DNA of 64,000 nt, from NCBI RefSeq assembly GCF_028690125.1, contig NZ_JAQVBV010000002.1:62001-126000 (forward strand), given 5' to 3'. Shown piece by piece: positions 9,602-19,525 of the stretch. The DNA comes from Bacteroides sp. GTDB taxonomy: Bacteria > Bacteroidota > Bacteroidia > Bacteroidales > Bacteroidaceae. How positions within the stretch are numbered: the first letter of the stretch is position 1; each line of letters opens with the position of its first letter. The notes under the pieces were generated by a model. That model was not told where the DNA came from, made no database searches, and was given only the letters and a program-made list of their open reading frames with translations. The position numbers and the translations under genes are program-made.

Positions 9602-9613
9602 AAATGCGTTTTT

Positions 9614-12298
9614 TTATTGTGGGGAGAGTTCAAAAACAAAATCAGATTGTCCCCCGGCTACCATAATCGTTTTCTCTTTGAGAGCAACCTTCTTCTTACC
9701 TTGTCTGCACGACGTAGCATGATGGGGGATGGAAAGCGTAGCGGTAGTTCCTGCCGGAATGGTAAGTTGAAGGTTCAATTGGTTATCTTTCAGTTGCCAA
9801 CTGACAGCAATAGTACCATAAGGAGATTCTTTCGTAGCTTTCGCCCAAGTCAGACCGACGGGTATTTGCGGATCAATGTATACATGACGATATCCGGGGA
9901 CCGTTTCGTCTTGTCGGATTCCGACTATTGCTTGGTAGAACCAGGTTCCAATGCCATTGTAACAGTTGTGTACCCGGCTGCGCTCCCCACTCCAGTATTC
10001 CCACGTAGCGGTAGCTCCATGATCTATCATATACAGATAACCGGGATAATCGCGTTTTTTCATCATCCGGCAAAGAAAATCTACTTCCTTATTCCGGGTA
10101 GCCCATTCGGTCAGGATAGGTACTCCCACCAAGCCAACTGCAATATGTCCTTTATGTTTATCTTCGGTGATTGCCATCATGTTTTTCTTTACTTTATCAT
10201 ACAACGTATCGGGCACTACACCTACCAACATCGGATAGCACATATCCAACTGTGAACCTGTGGAGTAGATTCCTTCATCTGCACGATAAAAGGTCTGATG
10301 GATCAATCGGTTCAGTTTCTCTTTGCGGGCAGTGAATTCATGTGCTTCTTCTGTCCGTCCCAATGTGGAGGCGATCTTATTCATTGTGCCCAGACACTCG
10401 CTGATAAAGCAGTTGTTCACCAGATCGACAGATGATTGCGCGCCGGCATCGACCCCCATCGGCGCCAGCCAATCGCCCAGATACCAATTACGGTATTCGG
10501 TATCCGGCCAACGCTTCAATAAACCGTCTACCGTATACCGGTCCACATACTTGAACCATTCTTTCATTTGGGCATAATACTTTTCAATCAGCCGTGGGTC
10601 GTTATAATTGATATAGGTACGCCAGGGAGCTTGCACAATAAATCCACACCAATAAGGTCCGCCACCATCGGCGCCCCGATTGGGTCCTACATGAGGCAGA
10701 CTTCCTCCTTCACGCATGGCGTCTCCCCAGCCCTGAAGCCAATTCACGTAAGTTGGTGCTACATCGTACATGGTTTGCAGACTCATGGTGGACGAGTTTC
10801 CGTCGCCACCGTATCCGGCACGTTCGAGATGCGGGCAATCTACCATGTATCCACTAAATGTGAGGCACTTCATCGTGTACTGAATCATATCATGAATAGC
10901 ATTCAAGTCGGGGTCGGAACATTCGAAAGTAGACGTTTGCCGATAATCTCCATGAATTTGCAGAGACTTCATCGATCCGGTTTCTGGTTTCACCGGAAGA
11001 TTGGAGATACGTACGTACCGATAAGAATGGTGATTGAATTTATTTCTGAAACTCTCTCCTTTCTTACCACCGGATATATAAATATCACTTTCACCCTGTG
11101 AGTCAAATTCTCCTTCTTTGGTCAGATTATCGCTGTACTCCATAGTGATTTCGTGTCCGGGAGGCAATATAGGCATTGTCATTTCAAACCATCCGGTTTG
11201 TACTTTTCCCATGTCTACGAGCCAGGTGTTTCCGTTCAGGTTTTTGATAGAAACAGGTTGCAAGACTTGAAAGACTTTGTTTGGCTCACACATTTGAGGT
11301 GAGGCAAGATGTTCCGGCACTTCGACTACTTCTACCGGAATCCACTTCATTTTATCGAGAGTTTGAGAGGACAGATCTGTCGGCAGGATACTTCCATCAA
11401 CCCGTTCGCCCCCGAATTGCAACGCGCACCAGTTACCCGTATCCGAGTAACCACTCTCGCGTCCGCTCCACGAACGATCTGTTTCAGCCAATACTTCCCA
11501 CTGACCGTTTCTTAGTATATCCAGTTCGGCTTTCACCAACGGTCCGTCATAGGCGGCGCCGAAAGTTGTTTTCTTATACCATCCCTGTCCAAGCCAAATC
11601 AGCAGGTCGTTTTCACCCGTTTTGAGGTAAGGGGTAACATCATAAGTGACGATGAGCGAACGTTTGCCTAATTGCGACACGGCAGGGGCAAGGACATTCT
11701 CACTTACTTTCTTTCCATTGATGTATACTTCGTGATATCCCAGTGAGTTCACATGAAGGAAGGCTGTCCCTTCCTCTTCCACCTTCACTTTCTTACGGAG
11801 TATGGGAGCGCAGACTTTACCTCCTTCCGCAGAGGAGCCGATATAGGAACCGTGAAATTGGTCTTTCGCCAGAAGTCCGACAGAAAAGCGTGCCACGGGA
11901 CTCCATTCGGAAACTTGTCTTTTCCGGTCCCACACACGTACTCTCCAGTAACACAGGGACCGGGAAGTCAGGGGCGATCCTTGATAGGGTACCATTACCG
12001 AAAGGTCAGACTTGAGCTTTCCCGACTTCCACAAGTCGGCTTTATCACGAACGAGCAACAGACTGTCCGTTGCTACCTGAATCTCATAGCAGGCTTGTCC
12101 CTGCTTCCATCCATTCCCTTTCAACTTCCAACTGAAGTGAGGGGTGATGTTGTCGATTCCCAAAGGATTGACCAAATTCTCACACTTTAGTTCTTCCAAT
12201 GAGAAAGAACTGTTTTTATCTTTTCCATACATCACCGCCGATACGGTGCAAAAGTAGTATATCAATGTGATGCCTAACAGATACTTTATGTTTCTCAT
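9614..12298 (-). CDS. GH78 alpha-L-rhamnosidase
   Basis: This 894-residue exported enzyme is predicted to release terminal alpha-L-rhamnose. A signal peptide covers about residues 1-24. An Ig-like N-domain begins at about 35 (LKCENLVNPLGIDNITPHFSW). The Bac_rhamnosid_N jelly-roll follows at about 170-300 (AFLHVNSLGYHEVYINGKKV) and a second beta domain at about 345-450. The (alpha/alpha)6 catalytic barrel starts near 460. The family motif usually written DCPxRxERxGWxGD reads VDCPHLERAGYGGDGN (E492, D499), and the second catalytic region reads GATATWEYWSG near residue 780. A C-terminal beta-sandwich completes it. The SGNH gene ends 78 bp upstream, so it is likely the third gene of an esterase-SGNH-GH78 operon. 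Confidence 0.95.
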   Translation of the reverse strand: MRNIKYLLGITLIYYFCTVSAVMYGKDKNSSFSLEELKCENLVNPLGIDNITPHFSWKLKGNGWKQGQACYEIQVATDSLLLVRDKADLWKSGKLKSDLSVMVPYQGSPLTSRSLCYWRVRVWDRKRQVSEWSPVARFSVGLLAKDQFHGSYIGSSAEGGKVCAPILRKKVKVEEEGTAFLHVNSLGYHEVYINGKKVSENVLAPAVSQLGKRSLIVTYDVTPYLKTGENDLLIWLGQGWYKKTTFGAAYDGPLVKAELDILRNGQWEVLAETDRSWSGRESGYSDTGNWCALQFGGERVDGSILPTDLSSQTLDKMKWIPVEVVEVPEHLASPQMCEPNKVFQVLQPVSIKNLNGNTWLVDMGKVQTGWFEMTMPILPPGHEITMEYSDNLTKEGEFDSQGESDIYISGGKKGESFRNKFNHHSYRYVRISNLPVKPETGSMKSLQIHGDYRQTSTFECSDPDLNAIHDMIQYTMKCLTFSGYMVDCPHLERAGYGGDGNSSTMSLQTMYDVAPTYVNWLQGWGDAMREGGSLPHVGPNRGADGGGPYWCGFIVQAPWRTYINYNDPRLIEKYYAQMKEWFKYVDRYTVDGLLKRWPDTEYRNWYLGDWLAPMGVDAGAQSSVDLVNNCFISECLGTMNKIASTLGRTEEAHEFTARKEKLNRLIHQTFYRADEGIYSTGSQLDMCYPMLVGVVPDTLYDKVKKNMMAITEDKHKGHIAVGLVGVPILTEWATRNKEVDFLCRMMKKRDYPGYLYMIDHGATATWEYWSGERSRVHNCYNGIGTWFYQAIVGIRQDETVPGYRHVYIDPQIPVGLTWAKATKESPYGTIAVSWQLKDNQLNLQLTIPAGTTATLSIPHHATSCRQGKKKVALKEKTIMVAGGQSDFVFELSPQ

Positions 12299-12376
12299 AA
12301 AAAATAGGATAAAAGAAGTAATATCCTCAAAAATAACTTATAAATGAATACTACGCAACATTTAAAACAAGTTCTT

Positions 12377-13786
12377 TTAGATTTTATCTATTTTCGTTAG
12401 TTTCACCCGATGCTTGACAGGTTTATTTATTTTATAAATCCGATTTACTATCGTATTCATATAGTTATTCCATACTTCGCGTATTTCAGGATACATGGCT
12501 TTGGTGTACCATTCGTAACTAGCCCTGAGAAATGGATCTTTGGGCAAGTGTTCCCGAAGTTTGTTTGTTGCCTCCTGATTATTGGCAAACAGCAGACCTT
12601 CTTTTTTCAGGAAGGTGTATTCAGTCCATAAGTATTCTCTGAAACGCTTCTCCACTTCAAAACGTTCTTCGTTCAGATACATAATCTTCATCGCCTGTTG
12701 ATATTGTGGAGTGGTCGGATATTCAGCTAAGTTTATTCCGCCGGTCAGTTGTTCAGACGAAATGTCGTCAATGAATTGTTCATCAATGGTCAATCGATAG
12801 ATTCCTTTCTCCAGATGGGTAACCCGCAAACGTTCCTGATTGAATTCTTCCATAAACGGAACCAGTTGCATGGCGTCGCGTTGCGACCTTTGATTTCCCC
12901 AGCCTTGTCGTGGTATCGAATCCAAAGGATAAGGAAGCGCGTTGGCGAGATAGTCAAAGCTCAAACTACCTTCTTCTTGCTTTAGCTTTGAGATCTTGCA
13001 ATTCTTATGGGTGATTACACTCGACAGCTTCGCATCAATGGCAATTTCCGCCACTTCGTTTCCTGCCTGCCCCTGAGCTTTCAGAAACAGATAAGCCATC
13101 ACCATCTGACCGTCATTATCGGGATGAATTCTGTCCAACCTACAGAAACTAAATGTAGAATCTTTCTTCTGTTCTTTCAGGCTTATTTCTCTCATCGGTT
13201 GGTTGAAATCGACAAAGCCCCAACTATTCTTTTGAGCCGATACACGTTGAGCGTCGATGATCTTCAGAATAGCATTGTTTTTGTTCTGAAAAAGAAGACT
13301 GCTAAACTTGGCTGTTTCGTCATACGGCGAACCGCCTATCAGTACTTTCGTCACTTTATCTGCGGCTAATAACCGTTTTTCTATCTCCTTGTAACTAGTC
13401 AGCGATTTCTCTATCTGCCGTTCAGACAGCTCCTTTGCATTGTCTTTCCAGTAGATATCATACCCTGTATCATTCATTCCGAAAGTGAGGGTTACATAAG
13501 TCGGTTTTCTGTTGAACACGTCATTTTCGAGGCGATCTTTCATGTCCCACGCACTCTCTCCGCCAATCCCGGCATTCATAATGGTGATGGGCTTATTGGG
13601 AAAACGGGTCATGTAGTACAACCATACAAACGAATGATAATGTCCGCCATGCGTGATACTGTTCCCTACAAATACCACCCGTTCGCCTTTCCGAAAAGGG
13701 GGTATCCCCGATTGTGCCCACAGACTGCCGTAGCAAATACAAGCCAACAACAGAAAGAATACCTTACTGCTTATTTTGTGATTCAT
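12377..13786 (-). CDS. SGNH/GDSL-family esterase
   Basis: This 469-residue exported protein has a signal peptide ending near LWAQ (residue 25). The SGNH blocks are all present: block I VGNSITHGG with S43, block II Gly in NAGIGG, block III FGMNDTG with N105, and block V LDRIHPDNDG with D218 and H221. These residues make the Ser-His-Asp centre of carbohydrate acetyl-esterases and related lipases. The region after about residue 240 is a longer accessory part than in simple SGNH enzymes and I do not recognise it. The gene sits 62 bp after the CE1-like esterase and 78 bp before GH78. Inferred role: removal of acyl groups from the same glycan so the rhamnosidase can act. Confidence 0.9.
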   Translation of the reverse strand: MNHKISSKVFFLLLACICYGSLWAQSGIPPFRKGERVVFVGNSITHGGHYHSFVWLYYMTRFPNKPITIMNAGIGGESAWDMKDRLENDVFNRKPTYVTLTFGMNDTGYDIYWKDNAKELSERQIEKSLTSYKEIEKRLLAADKVTKVLIGGSPYDETAKFSSLLFQNKNNAILKIIDAQRVSAQKNSWGFVDFNQPMREISLKEQKKDSTFSFCRLDRIHPDNDGQMVMAYLFLKAQGQAGNEVAEIAIDAKLSSVITHKNCKISKLKQEEGSLSFDYLANALPYPLDSIPRQGWGNQRSQRDAMQLVPFMEEFNQERLRVTHLEKGIYRLTIDEQFIDDISSEQLTGGINLAEYPTTPQYQQAMKIMYLNEERFEVEKRFREYLWTEYTFLKKEGLLFANNQEATNKLREHLPKDPFLRASYEWYTKAMYPEIREVWNNYMNTIVNRIYKINKPVKHRVKLTKIDKI

Positions 13787-13848
13787 CTTAATTTATACAC
13801 TTTATCACTACACCCGAAGCTTAATCATTCAATCGGGACAATAGTTTT

Positions 13849-14712
13849 TTAAAATTGAGTAAACGATTTCGATACAAACTCCATAACTTCGGGTAGTTCC
13901 ATACGCCAGTAGCTCCAGGAATGTCCACCATCTTTCACGCGATATTCATGACCAATCTCATTCTGTTTCAGCAAAATGTGTAACAGACTATTTTCTATCG
14001 TCAGAAAGTCATCATCTCCGCAACTGATGTACCAGCGTATCCATTTAATCGTATTTAATTTGTCTTTTGAAGAGTTTAAAAGACTTTGTATATCAAACTG
14101 TTTAGAGTATTCTTCGGCTTTATCAGCAGGAATCTTAGACATATCTACCATACCTTTCATCTGCTCTACAGTCCAACGACCCGAAACTGCGCTCAAAGGG
14201 GCTGCTGCCGCAAACATTTCCGGATGGTGGAGTGTGTAAAATAAGGCTCCACCGCCTCCCATCGAAAGTCCGGATACGGCACGATAGCGTTTTTCCGGAC
14301 GCGCTCTGTATGTTTTCTCTATATGGGGAATGAGTTCTTTCATAAAGAAGTCTTCATAATTGTAGCTTCCGTCCGGCAGATTAAAGTATCCTTTATGTAC
14401 CGTGTCAGCATCGGGCATCACGATGATCATCGGTGTTGCTTTTCCTTCGGCTATTGCCTTATCGGCAATTCGTTGTACTTGTCCGAACTGCACCCAACCC
14501 GTATGGTTGTCTCCATGCCCGTGCAAGAGATATAATACCGGATAACTACAATCGTTCTCGTCATAACCGGCCGGTAAGTATACGGAATAATGGCGTTCCA
14601 TACCTAATATCTTACTTTTCACCGTATGAGTCTCATACACTTTGCTACTTTGAGCAGATGAAGTAGTAGCTAAACTTATAAATGCTAGTGCAAATAATAA
14701 AATCTTTTTCAT
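13849..14712 (-). CDS. Esterase of the D/CE1-like alpha/beta-hydrolase family
   Basis: This 287-residue protein has a signal peptide ending SSAQ (about residue 21). The alpha/beta-hydrolase core is clear: PVLYLLHGHGD (oxyanion side), the nucleophile elbow GLSMGGGGA with S150, an acid residue in CGDDDFL, and the catalytic histidine in DGGHSWSYWR (H264). The S-G-L-S-M-G-G elbow and overall length match the putative esterase family that includes CE1 acetyl-xylan and feruloyl esterases. It is the first gene of the esterase-SGNH-GH78 run and is divergent from the LruC lipoprotein gene. Two different esterases next to each other suggest that the target carries more than one ester type (inference). 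Confidence 0.9.
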   Translation of the reverse strand: MKKILLFALAFISLATTSSAQSSKVYETHTVKSKILGMERHYSVYLPAGYDENDCSYPVLYLLHGHGDNHTGWVQFGQVQRIADKAIAEGKATPMIIVMPDADTVHKGYFNLPDGSYNYEDFFMKELIPHIEKTYRARPEKRYRAVSGLSMGGGGALFYTLHHPEMFAAAAPLSAVSGRWTVEQMKGMVDMSKIPADKAEEYSKQFDIQSLLNSSKDKLNTIKWIRWYISCGDDDFLTIENSLLHILLKQNEIGHEYRVKDGGHSWSYWRMELPEVMEFVSKSFTQF

Positions 14713-15038
14713 GGTAAGTTTACATTTATGTATTCATTGTCATTCAAACACAACTAAACTAGAAGACGATTAAAATGAATTAAACCACTAAATCAATCTT
14801 TTTATTTTTTTTCGAACACGGATAAAAGCCCATAAACATTCCTCCCCTCTTTAATTATTTATCTATAGCAACTTCTTTATTATTTCTCATTTATAGCTAG
14901 TTTATTCTCCAAAACCAACGAAAAAAGGTAATATTTGCAAATAAAAACCAGCATTCGGATAAAATATACAACTTTTTTTGTTAGTATCACTTAATATTTG
15001 TTTCTTTGTACCAAACAAACAAATAATGCTATATTTTC
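14713..15038. other. Divergent intergenic region
   Basis: This 326-bp AT-rich gap lies between the minus-strand esterase operon and the plus-strand LruC gene, so promoters for both must be here. The best plus-strand candidate is the near match AATATTTG (14993-15000), about 39 bp upstream of the LruC start. It lacks the leading T of TAnnTTTG. No ORF, strong hairpin or repeat was seen. Confidence 0.5.
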
Positions 15039-16253
15039 ATGAAAAAGCTAGCTCTAATTTTTACTGCAACCATTTGTTTTCTGAGTTCATGCCAAAAAGA
15101 TCTCTACGATCCTGAACAGGCAAAGCAAAATCAGAAAATGACAGACCTAGTCATTCCTGCTGATTTTAATTGGGAAATGACTCAAAATGTCACAAGTAAT
15201 TTAACCTCGCGCGCGAATACCAGAGTTTCTGTATTCACTGACAGTGAATGTACCAATAAAATTGGTGAATATACAGTATATTCTGAAGCCAATGAGGTCC
15301 CAATTGTATTCAATGTGCCATCTGCTTTAAAGGAATTGTATGTACAGCCACAAGGACAATCTGCACAGGCCGTTAAGATAGAAAATGGAAGTATCAACCA
15401 AGAACTTATCCAAACAACTACAATCAGAGGAGGAAAGAATGACGATACAGAAGATATAGAAGAATACGATACTTTTGAACGTCAATGGTATACAGTTATG
15501 TTTGAGGATATGTTCCCTAAATTAGGGGATTATGATTTCAATGACTTTGTTGCCAATTATAAGTATTCTACTAAATGGTCATCCAAGAACAATCCAAAGC
15601 TGGAAAGCATCACTATAGACGTTAGAATCAATGCTATTGGTGGAAATTTACCTTACTCACCTTATCTGCGTATTGAAGGCCTTAACTCAGCTAATAACAT
15701 ATCATCCATTACTCCTTCAGAATATGTAGAACGCATTCGTCAAGGTACAGACAATGGAAATGGTGCTGGAAATAAAAGCATTACACTTAAGTTAAAGAAC
15801 TTGGATTTTACCCCTAAACCTTACGAGTTTATTAATACTCAAACTGATCAATCTATAAAAGATCCGGAAACTATTACTATTACTATCGACTTTAAAAACG
15901 GGGGAAATAATGAGAATCAAGTAGGAGCTTTAGATTTTGATTTCTTCTTGGCAAATGACAATGGAATTGAAATCCATAAAAAAGGAAAGAAACCTGTTTT
16001 AAAAGGTAATACATATCCAACAAATATTGAAGGTGGTGAAGGAAACGACTTCTATAGCAATGAAAAAAACTATATTTGGGCTATTGAAATTCCCGGAGAA
16101 GTTCATCATGCTATCGAAAAAGCAGATTTTTTAAAAGCATATACAGGTTTTGCTAAATGGGCTGAAACGGGAGGTGTTTCAAATCCAGAATGGTATACCG
16201 GATCAGTAAATACTGATCTTATCATTGACTTATCTAATAAGTGGAACGAGTAA
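15039..16253 (+). CDS. LruC-domain lipoprotein
   Basis: This 404-residue lipoprotein has lipobox LSSC (Cys18). The LruC signature region is clear: VMFEDMFPKLGDYDFNDFVA at about residues 153-171, followed by beta-rich sequence. LruC proteins are surface or secreted Bacteroidota/Leptospira proteins of unknown molecular function; the repeated D-x-D-x-N-D motif suggests calcium binding. The gene is single, flanked by divergent and convergent enzyme operons and followed directly by a strong terminator, so it is monocistronic. Its neighbours act on glycans, but nothing in the sequence itself shows a glycan role. Confidence 0.88.
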   Translation: MKKLALIFTATICFLSSCQKDLYDPEQAKQNQKMTDLVIPADFNWEMTQNVTSNLTSRANTRVSVFTDSECTNKIGEYTVYSEANEVPIVFNVPSALKELYVQPQGQSAQAVKIENGSINQELIQTTTIRGGKNDDTEDIEEYDTFERQWYTVMFEDMFPKLGDYDFNDFVANYKYSTKWSSKNNPKLESITIDVRINAIGGNLPYSPYLRIEGLNSANNISSITPSEYVERIRQGTDNGNGAGNKSITLKLKNLDFTPKPYEFINTQTDQSIKDPETITITIDFKNGGNNENQVGALDFDFFLANDNGIEIHKKGKKPVLKGNTYPTNIEGGEGNDFYSNEKNYIWAIEIPGEVHHAIEKADFLKAYTGFAKWAETGGVSNPEWYTGSVNTDLIIDLSNKWNE

Positions 16254-16286
16254 AAATAAAGAGGCTTTATTATATATTTAAGAAAA

Positions 16287-16319
16287 AGAGGGCATAATTG
16301 ACATTATGCTCTCTTTTTT
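16287..16319 (+). terminator. Rho-independent terminator after LruC gene
   Basis: AGAGGGCATAA pairs with TTATGCTCTCT (11 bp, one G-T pair) around a TTGACA loop, followed by TTTTTT. It lies 34 bp past the LruC stop. Confidence 0.9.
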
Positions 16320-16393
16320 ATGTACTTACAAAACTTAACGGTCCACAACACTCTATATACAAAACGATGCACAGTACCGTTATAATAATTATA

Positions 16394-19300
16394 TTATATA
16401 TCTAGTTTATTCTGTTCCGCTTTCCCATATTGTTTCACTAATACACTTACTCCACCTTTCAGTAATTCAGGTTGGGCTTCCACGCTGATAATTTTTTCCT
16501 CACCCGGCATCAAAGTTATATAATTGTCAGACATAATCACTGGAAGTACACGCTCCTGAGTTTCTTTATTGATCAGTCTCACACGATTGGCAAAAGCCAC
16601 AGTCTTAGAATTGTTTTTCAATGCAATCTTCATCTTTCCATCAGACATAGACTTTTCTACCAACTTACATGACAGTTCAGCTTCCGGCAACGTATTCAAC
16701 AACCTATAATCAAGATCATCCACTCCATTTCTCCAATAAAAGTTTTCTGATAACAAATCACCCTTCGCATCTGTCAATTCTAATTTTATGAAATGAACTG
16801 GTGTCAGCTCATCTATCTTTTTTGACTTATCACCGTATACCTCCAATTCAAACAGTGAATATCCGAATTGCGAAGCACGCTTGATACCTGCCAGTTTCAC
16901 ATAACGCGCAGTAACCGGTTCTAATTCTATTTTCTCCGTACCACCTTTTCCCGCTTTATTCGTATAAACCGTTTTCCACTCTTTCGCATCGTTAGAAACT
17001 TGCAAATCATACTCTTTGGCACAAGCAGCTTCCCACTTCAGAACAACATTTTCAATCTTTTCCTCTTTTCCAAGATCAATGTAAATCCACTGAGGATCAT
17101 TGTATTCACTTTCCCAACGGCTTCCGGCTCCTCCGTCGGCAACCATCGAAGCATTTTTGGAAGTACCTGTCGATGAAGAAGCTACCGCATTCTTTCCAAA
17201 AGCCAGATTAGAAGGATTAAAGTTCAATGTAAAGGCTTCTGCAATATTACTGGCAGCTACATCTATCTGTTTCGTCTGTCCGTACGTTGATACTTCTTTC
17301 CCATTGAAATCGTAAATTGTAGCCTTGGCAACTGCACCTTTCAGATCTTTAGCAGTAGTATTTACGGCTTTTATACTATTGTTGGAAGCATTCCACTGAA
17401 TATGCAAATGCTCACAAGCTTTCTTCGCTCCCCAATAAGCTCCCGTAGGATCATAGTAATAATCGTAAGTCTGCCATACAAACGAAGGATAGGCAGGATG
17501 ACTCATCCAAATTAAAATACCTGCGGCATCATTCCACATTTTGTCATTCCATGCTTCATACATTCCTTTCATTACTTCAATATTCAGCAATTGAGCCTTT
17601 TCGCAGAACTCTTCAAGACCGGACGACTCTCCGTATTGAGTATTCACTGAATTCTTATAATTGATCGGATTAGCATTCGAAGCCTCTTTTCCGAAGAAAT
17701 GTTTGTTCCAGACATTATCATCATCGTTCTTTAACTGCTCATCGGTAGGCAAAGGCCACCATGACTCTTCGGGAATAAATAACTTCACACTTTCGAACGT
17801 GGGGAAAGTGGCTGTACCTATCTCTGTACGCATACCGTAACCATGATCAATACCATACGGATATGCCGGTGTATTAAATGCCAGATTACTGCCCGAAGTT
17901 TCAAAATGATGTCTTGGAGGTTGATTTCCCCACCAACCACTTCCGGATAGACCGTCCTGATTGGAGCAGGATTTATACATTCGGTCGTTATTATCTTCTT
18001 TAGCAACCATTTCCCGCAAATAATTATCTAGTTCCGGTTTCGGACTTGTCTCATTAGCTCCGCACCAGATTGCAATGGAAGGATGATTTCTAAGACGTTT
18101 GACTTTATCAAGAGCATTCACCTTAAAGGCTTCCGGCTCCGCAACATCATTATAGGCAACGTATAACCAAAAATCATTCCATACCATGATACCATATCGG
18201 TCACAATAATCATAAAAAGCATCGTCCGTCACACATCCTGTCCACAGACGAATCATATTGTAATTCATCTCTTTATGTAGTCTGATCTTCGTCTCATACT
18301 CTTTGCCCTGACAACGAAGCAGATATTCGCTCATCCCCCAGTTTCCACCTTTTACAAAGACTTTTTGCCCATTGACAAAGAATGTCATAACAGGATATCC
18401 GACGGCATTATCAACCATCTTATACTCATACTTCTTAATACCAAACGAAATTTCTTTTTCATCCGATACTTCACCGTCTACGGAACAAGTCAGTTTGCAA
18501 GTATAAAGATTCGGTTCACCGTAACCATTCGGCCACCAAAGTTTCGGGTTATCGATGACTAACTGAGTAAATTCGTCCTTATTAATAGCAACTTTGGAAG
18601 TAGTTCCCCCCTCTATCTGAAAATCTTTAGAGAAAGAAATATTTCCCGGCTGAATAACACCCGAAACTACTACTTTCTTTGGAGAAGAAGAGGCGTTTCT
18701 CATATCTGTTGAAATAGAAATCTCTGCTTTTTCCAATGTAGGTAGTTCAGAACGTACCCAAGGATCTTCCATTACTACATCTCCGGTAATGGCGAGATAC
18801 GTGTTACCCGTGATACCGGCCAAGCGTCCCGGAATATATGGAATCCAATCCCAACCTGCACCTGCCAGATAACTGGGACTACAAGCAACTCCATAAGGGT
18901 CTGTAGCTTTTCGTGTCTTTTTCTGGTCAGGATCGGTAATCAAAACTGCAATCGCATTTTTACCTGACTTCTTTATCAGATCGGTCACATCAAATTTTGA
19001 ACGTATCATGTGACCACTTACATCTTTGGTAGATGTCTTTGTTCCGGATATCTTCTCCCCATTAAAATAGAAGTCTGCATAACGGTTGGTATTGTCGAAA
19101 TGAAGCCATACACGTTTGCCTTTTGAATAAGAAGCCGGAAGTTCAAATTCGGTCCGATACCAGAAAGGACGGTTATAATAGGTCTCGTCTACTTTGTAAA
19201 TATTATCGGAGTAGTCCGGATCAGGAACAATTCCCGCTTCAACGTAAGCAGTAAATACAGCTCCCGGAACTATACCCTTGACAGATTCGGTCATTTCATA

Positions 19301-19477
19301 GCCGGGCGTAGAGATCTGCTCACCGGTAGCAGTTCCCAAATCGGCCTGTGGTTTCACCTGCCAGACGATTTGAGGATTTGAACTGTTTAATGACATCGTT
19401 GAGGTTTGTGGAATACATCCCGAATGGGTAAAAACAACCACCCCCAACAATAAAAGAAGCTTAAACTTATTTATCAT
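16394..19477 (-). CDS. GH2-family glycosidase with internal F5/8 type C (CBM32-like) domain
   Basis: This 1027-residue lipoprotein has lipobox HSGC (Cys21). It has the GH2 sugar-binding jelly-roll (about 90-235), an Ig-like sandwich, and a TIM barrel (about 365-700). The acid/base motif reads IAIWCGANE (E476), and a nucleophile candidate sits in GMRTEIG (E552). This pattern is closest to exo-beta-glucosaminidase / beta-mannosidase-type GH2 enzymes rather than beta-galactosidases. A galactose-binding-like F5/8C domain is inserted at about 758-882 (ELEVYG ends it), and further beta domains follow. It is the last gene of the sigma - mini protein - GH38 - GH92 - GH2 run, 48 bp after GH92. With two alpha-mannosidase families beside it, removal of a beta-linked Man or GlcN residue is plausible; the exact specificity is not readable. 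Confidence 0.9.
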   Translation of the reverse strand: MINKFKLLLLLGVVVFTHSGCIPQTSTMSLNSSNPQIVWQVKPQADLGTATGEQISTPGYEMTESVKGIVPGAVFTAYVEAGIVPDPDYSDNIYKVDETYYNRPFWYRTEFELPASYSKGKRVWLHFDNTNRYADFYFNGEKISGTKTSTKDVSGHMIRSKFDVTDLIKKSGKNAIAVLITDPDQKKTRKATDPYGVACSPSYLAGAGWDWIPYIPGRLAGITGNTYLAITGDVVMEDPWVRSELPTLEKAEISISTDMRNASSSPKKVVVSGVIQPGNISFSKDFQIEGGTTSKVAINKDEFTQLVIDNPKLWWPNGYGEPNLYTCKLTCSVDGEVSDEKEISFGIKKYEYKMVDNAVGYPVMTFFVNGQKVFVKGGNWGMSEYLLRCQGKEYETKIRLHKEMNYNMIRLWTGCVTDDAFYDYCDRYGIMVWNDFWLYVAYNDVAEPEAFKVNALDKVKRLRNHPSIAIWCGANETSPKPELDNYLREMVAKEDNNDRMYKSCSNQDGLSGSGWWGNQPPRHHFETSGSNLAFNTPAYPYGIDHGYGMRTEIGTATFPTFESVKLFIPEESWWPLPTDEQLKNDDDNVWNKHFFGKEASNANPINYKNSVNTQYGESSGLEEFCEKAQLLNIEVMKGMYEAWNDKMWNDAAGILIWMSHPAYPSFVWQTYDYYYDPTGAYWGAKKACEHLHIQWNASNNSIKAVNTTAKDLKGAVAKATIYDFNGKEVSTYGQTKQIDVAASNIAEAFTLNFNPSNLAFGKNAVASSSTGTSKNASMVADGGAGSRWESEYNDPQWIYIDLGKEEKIENVVLKWEAACAKEYDLQVSNDAKEWKTVYTNKAGKGGTEKIELEPVTARYVKLAGIKRASQFGYSLFELEVYGDKSKKIDELTPVHFIKLELTDAKGDLLSENFYWRNGVDDLDYRLLNTLPEAELSCKLVEKSMSDGKMKIALKNNSKTVAFANRVRLINKETQERVLPVIMSDNYITLMPGEEKIISVEAQPELLKGGVSVLVKQYGKAEQNKLDI

Positions 19478-19525
19478 GTTGGTAAAAAATTTAAAATACT
19501 ACTTATTATGCTAATTGTCCGTAGG

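Larger units (their letters stand above)
8718..9613. other. 896-bp gap with no convincing gene
   Basis: The gap lies between GH78 and the sulfatase, both on the minus strand. The only ORF, 8996-9190 on the plus strand, has no recognisable domain and no clear promoter, so I do not call it. The right half holds the large inverted repeat at 9215-9422 and the GGTGATAG repeats at 9500-9601, listed separately. The left part, 8718-8995, should contain the sulfatase promoter; I found no exact TAnnTTTG match on the minus strand there. Confidence 0.55.

Noticed and set aside
16336-16382. TAACGGT/ACCGTTA hairpin as GH2 terminator
   Set aside because: Only 7 bp with a 33-base loop; too weak to call.
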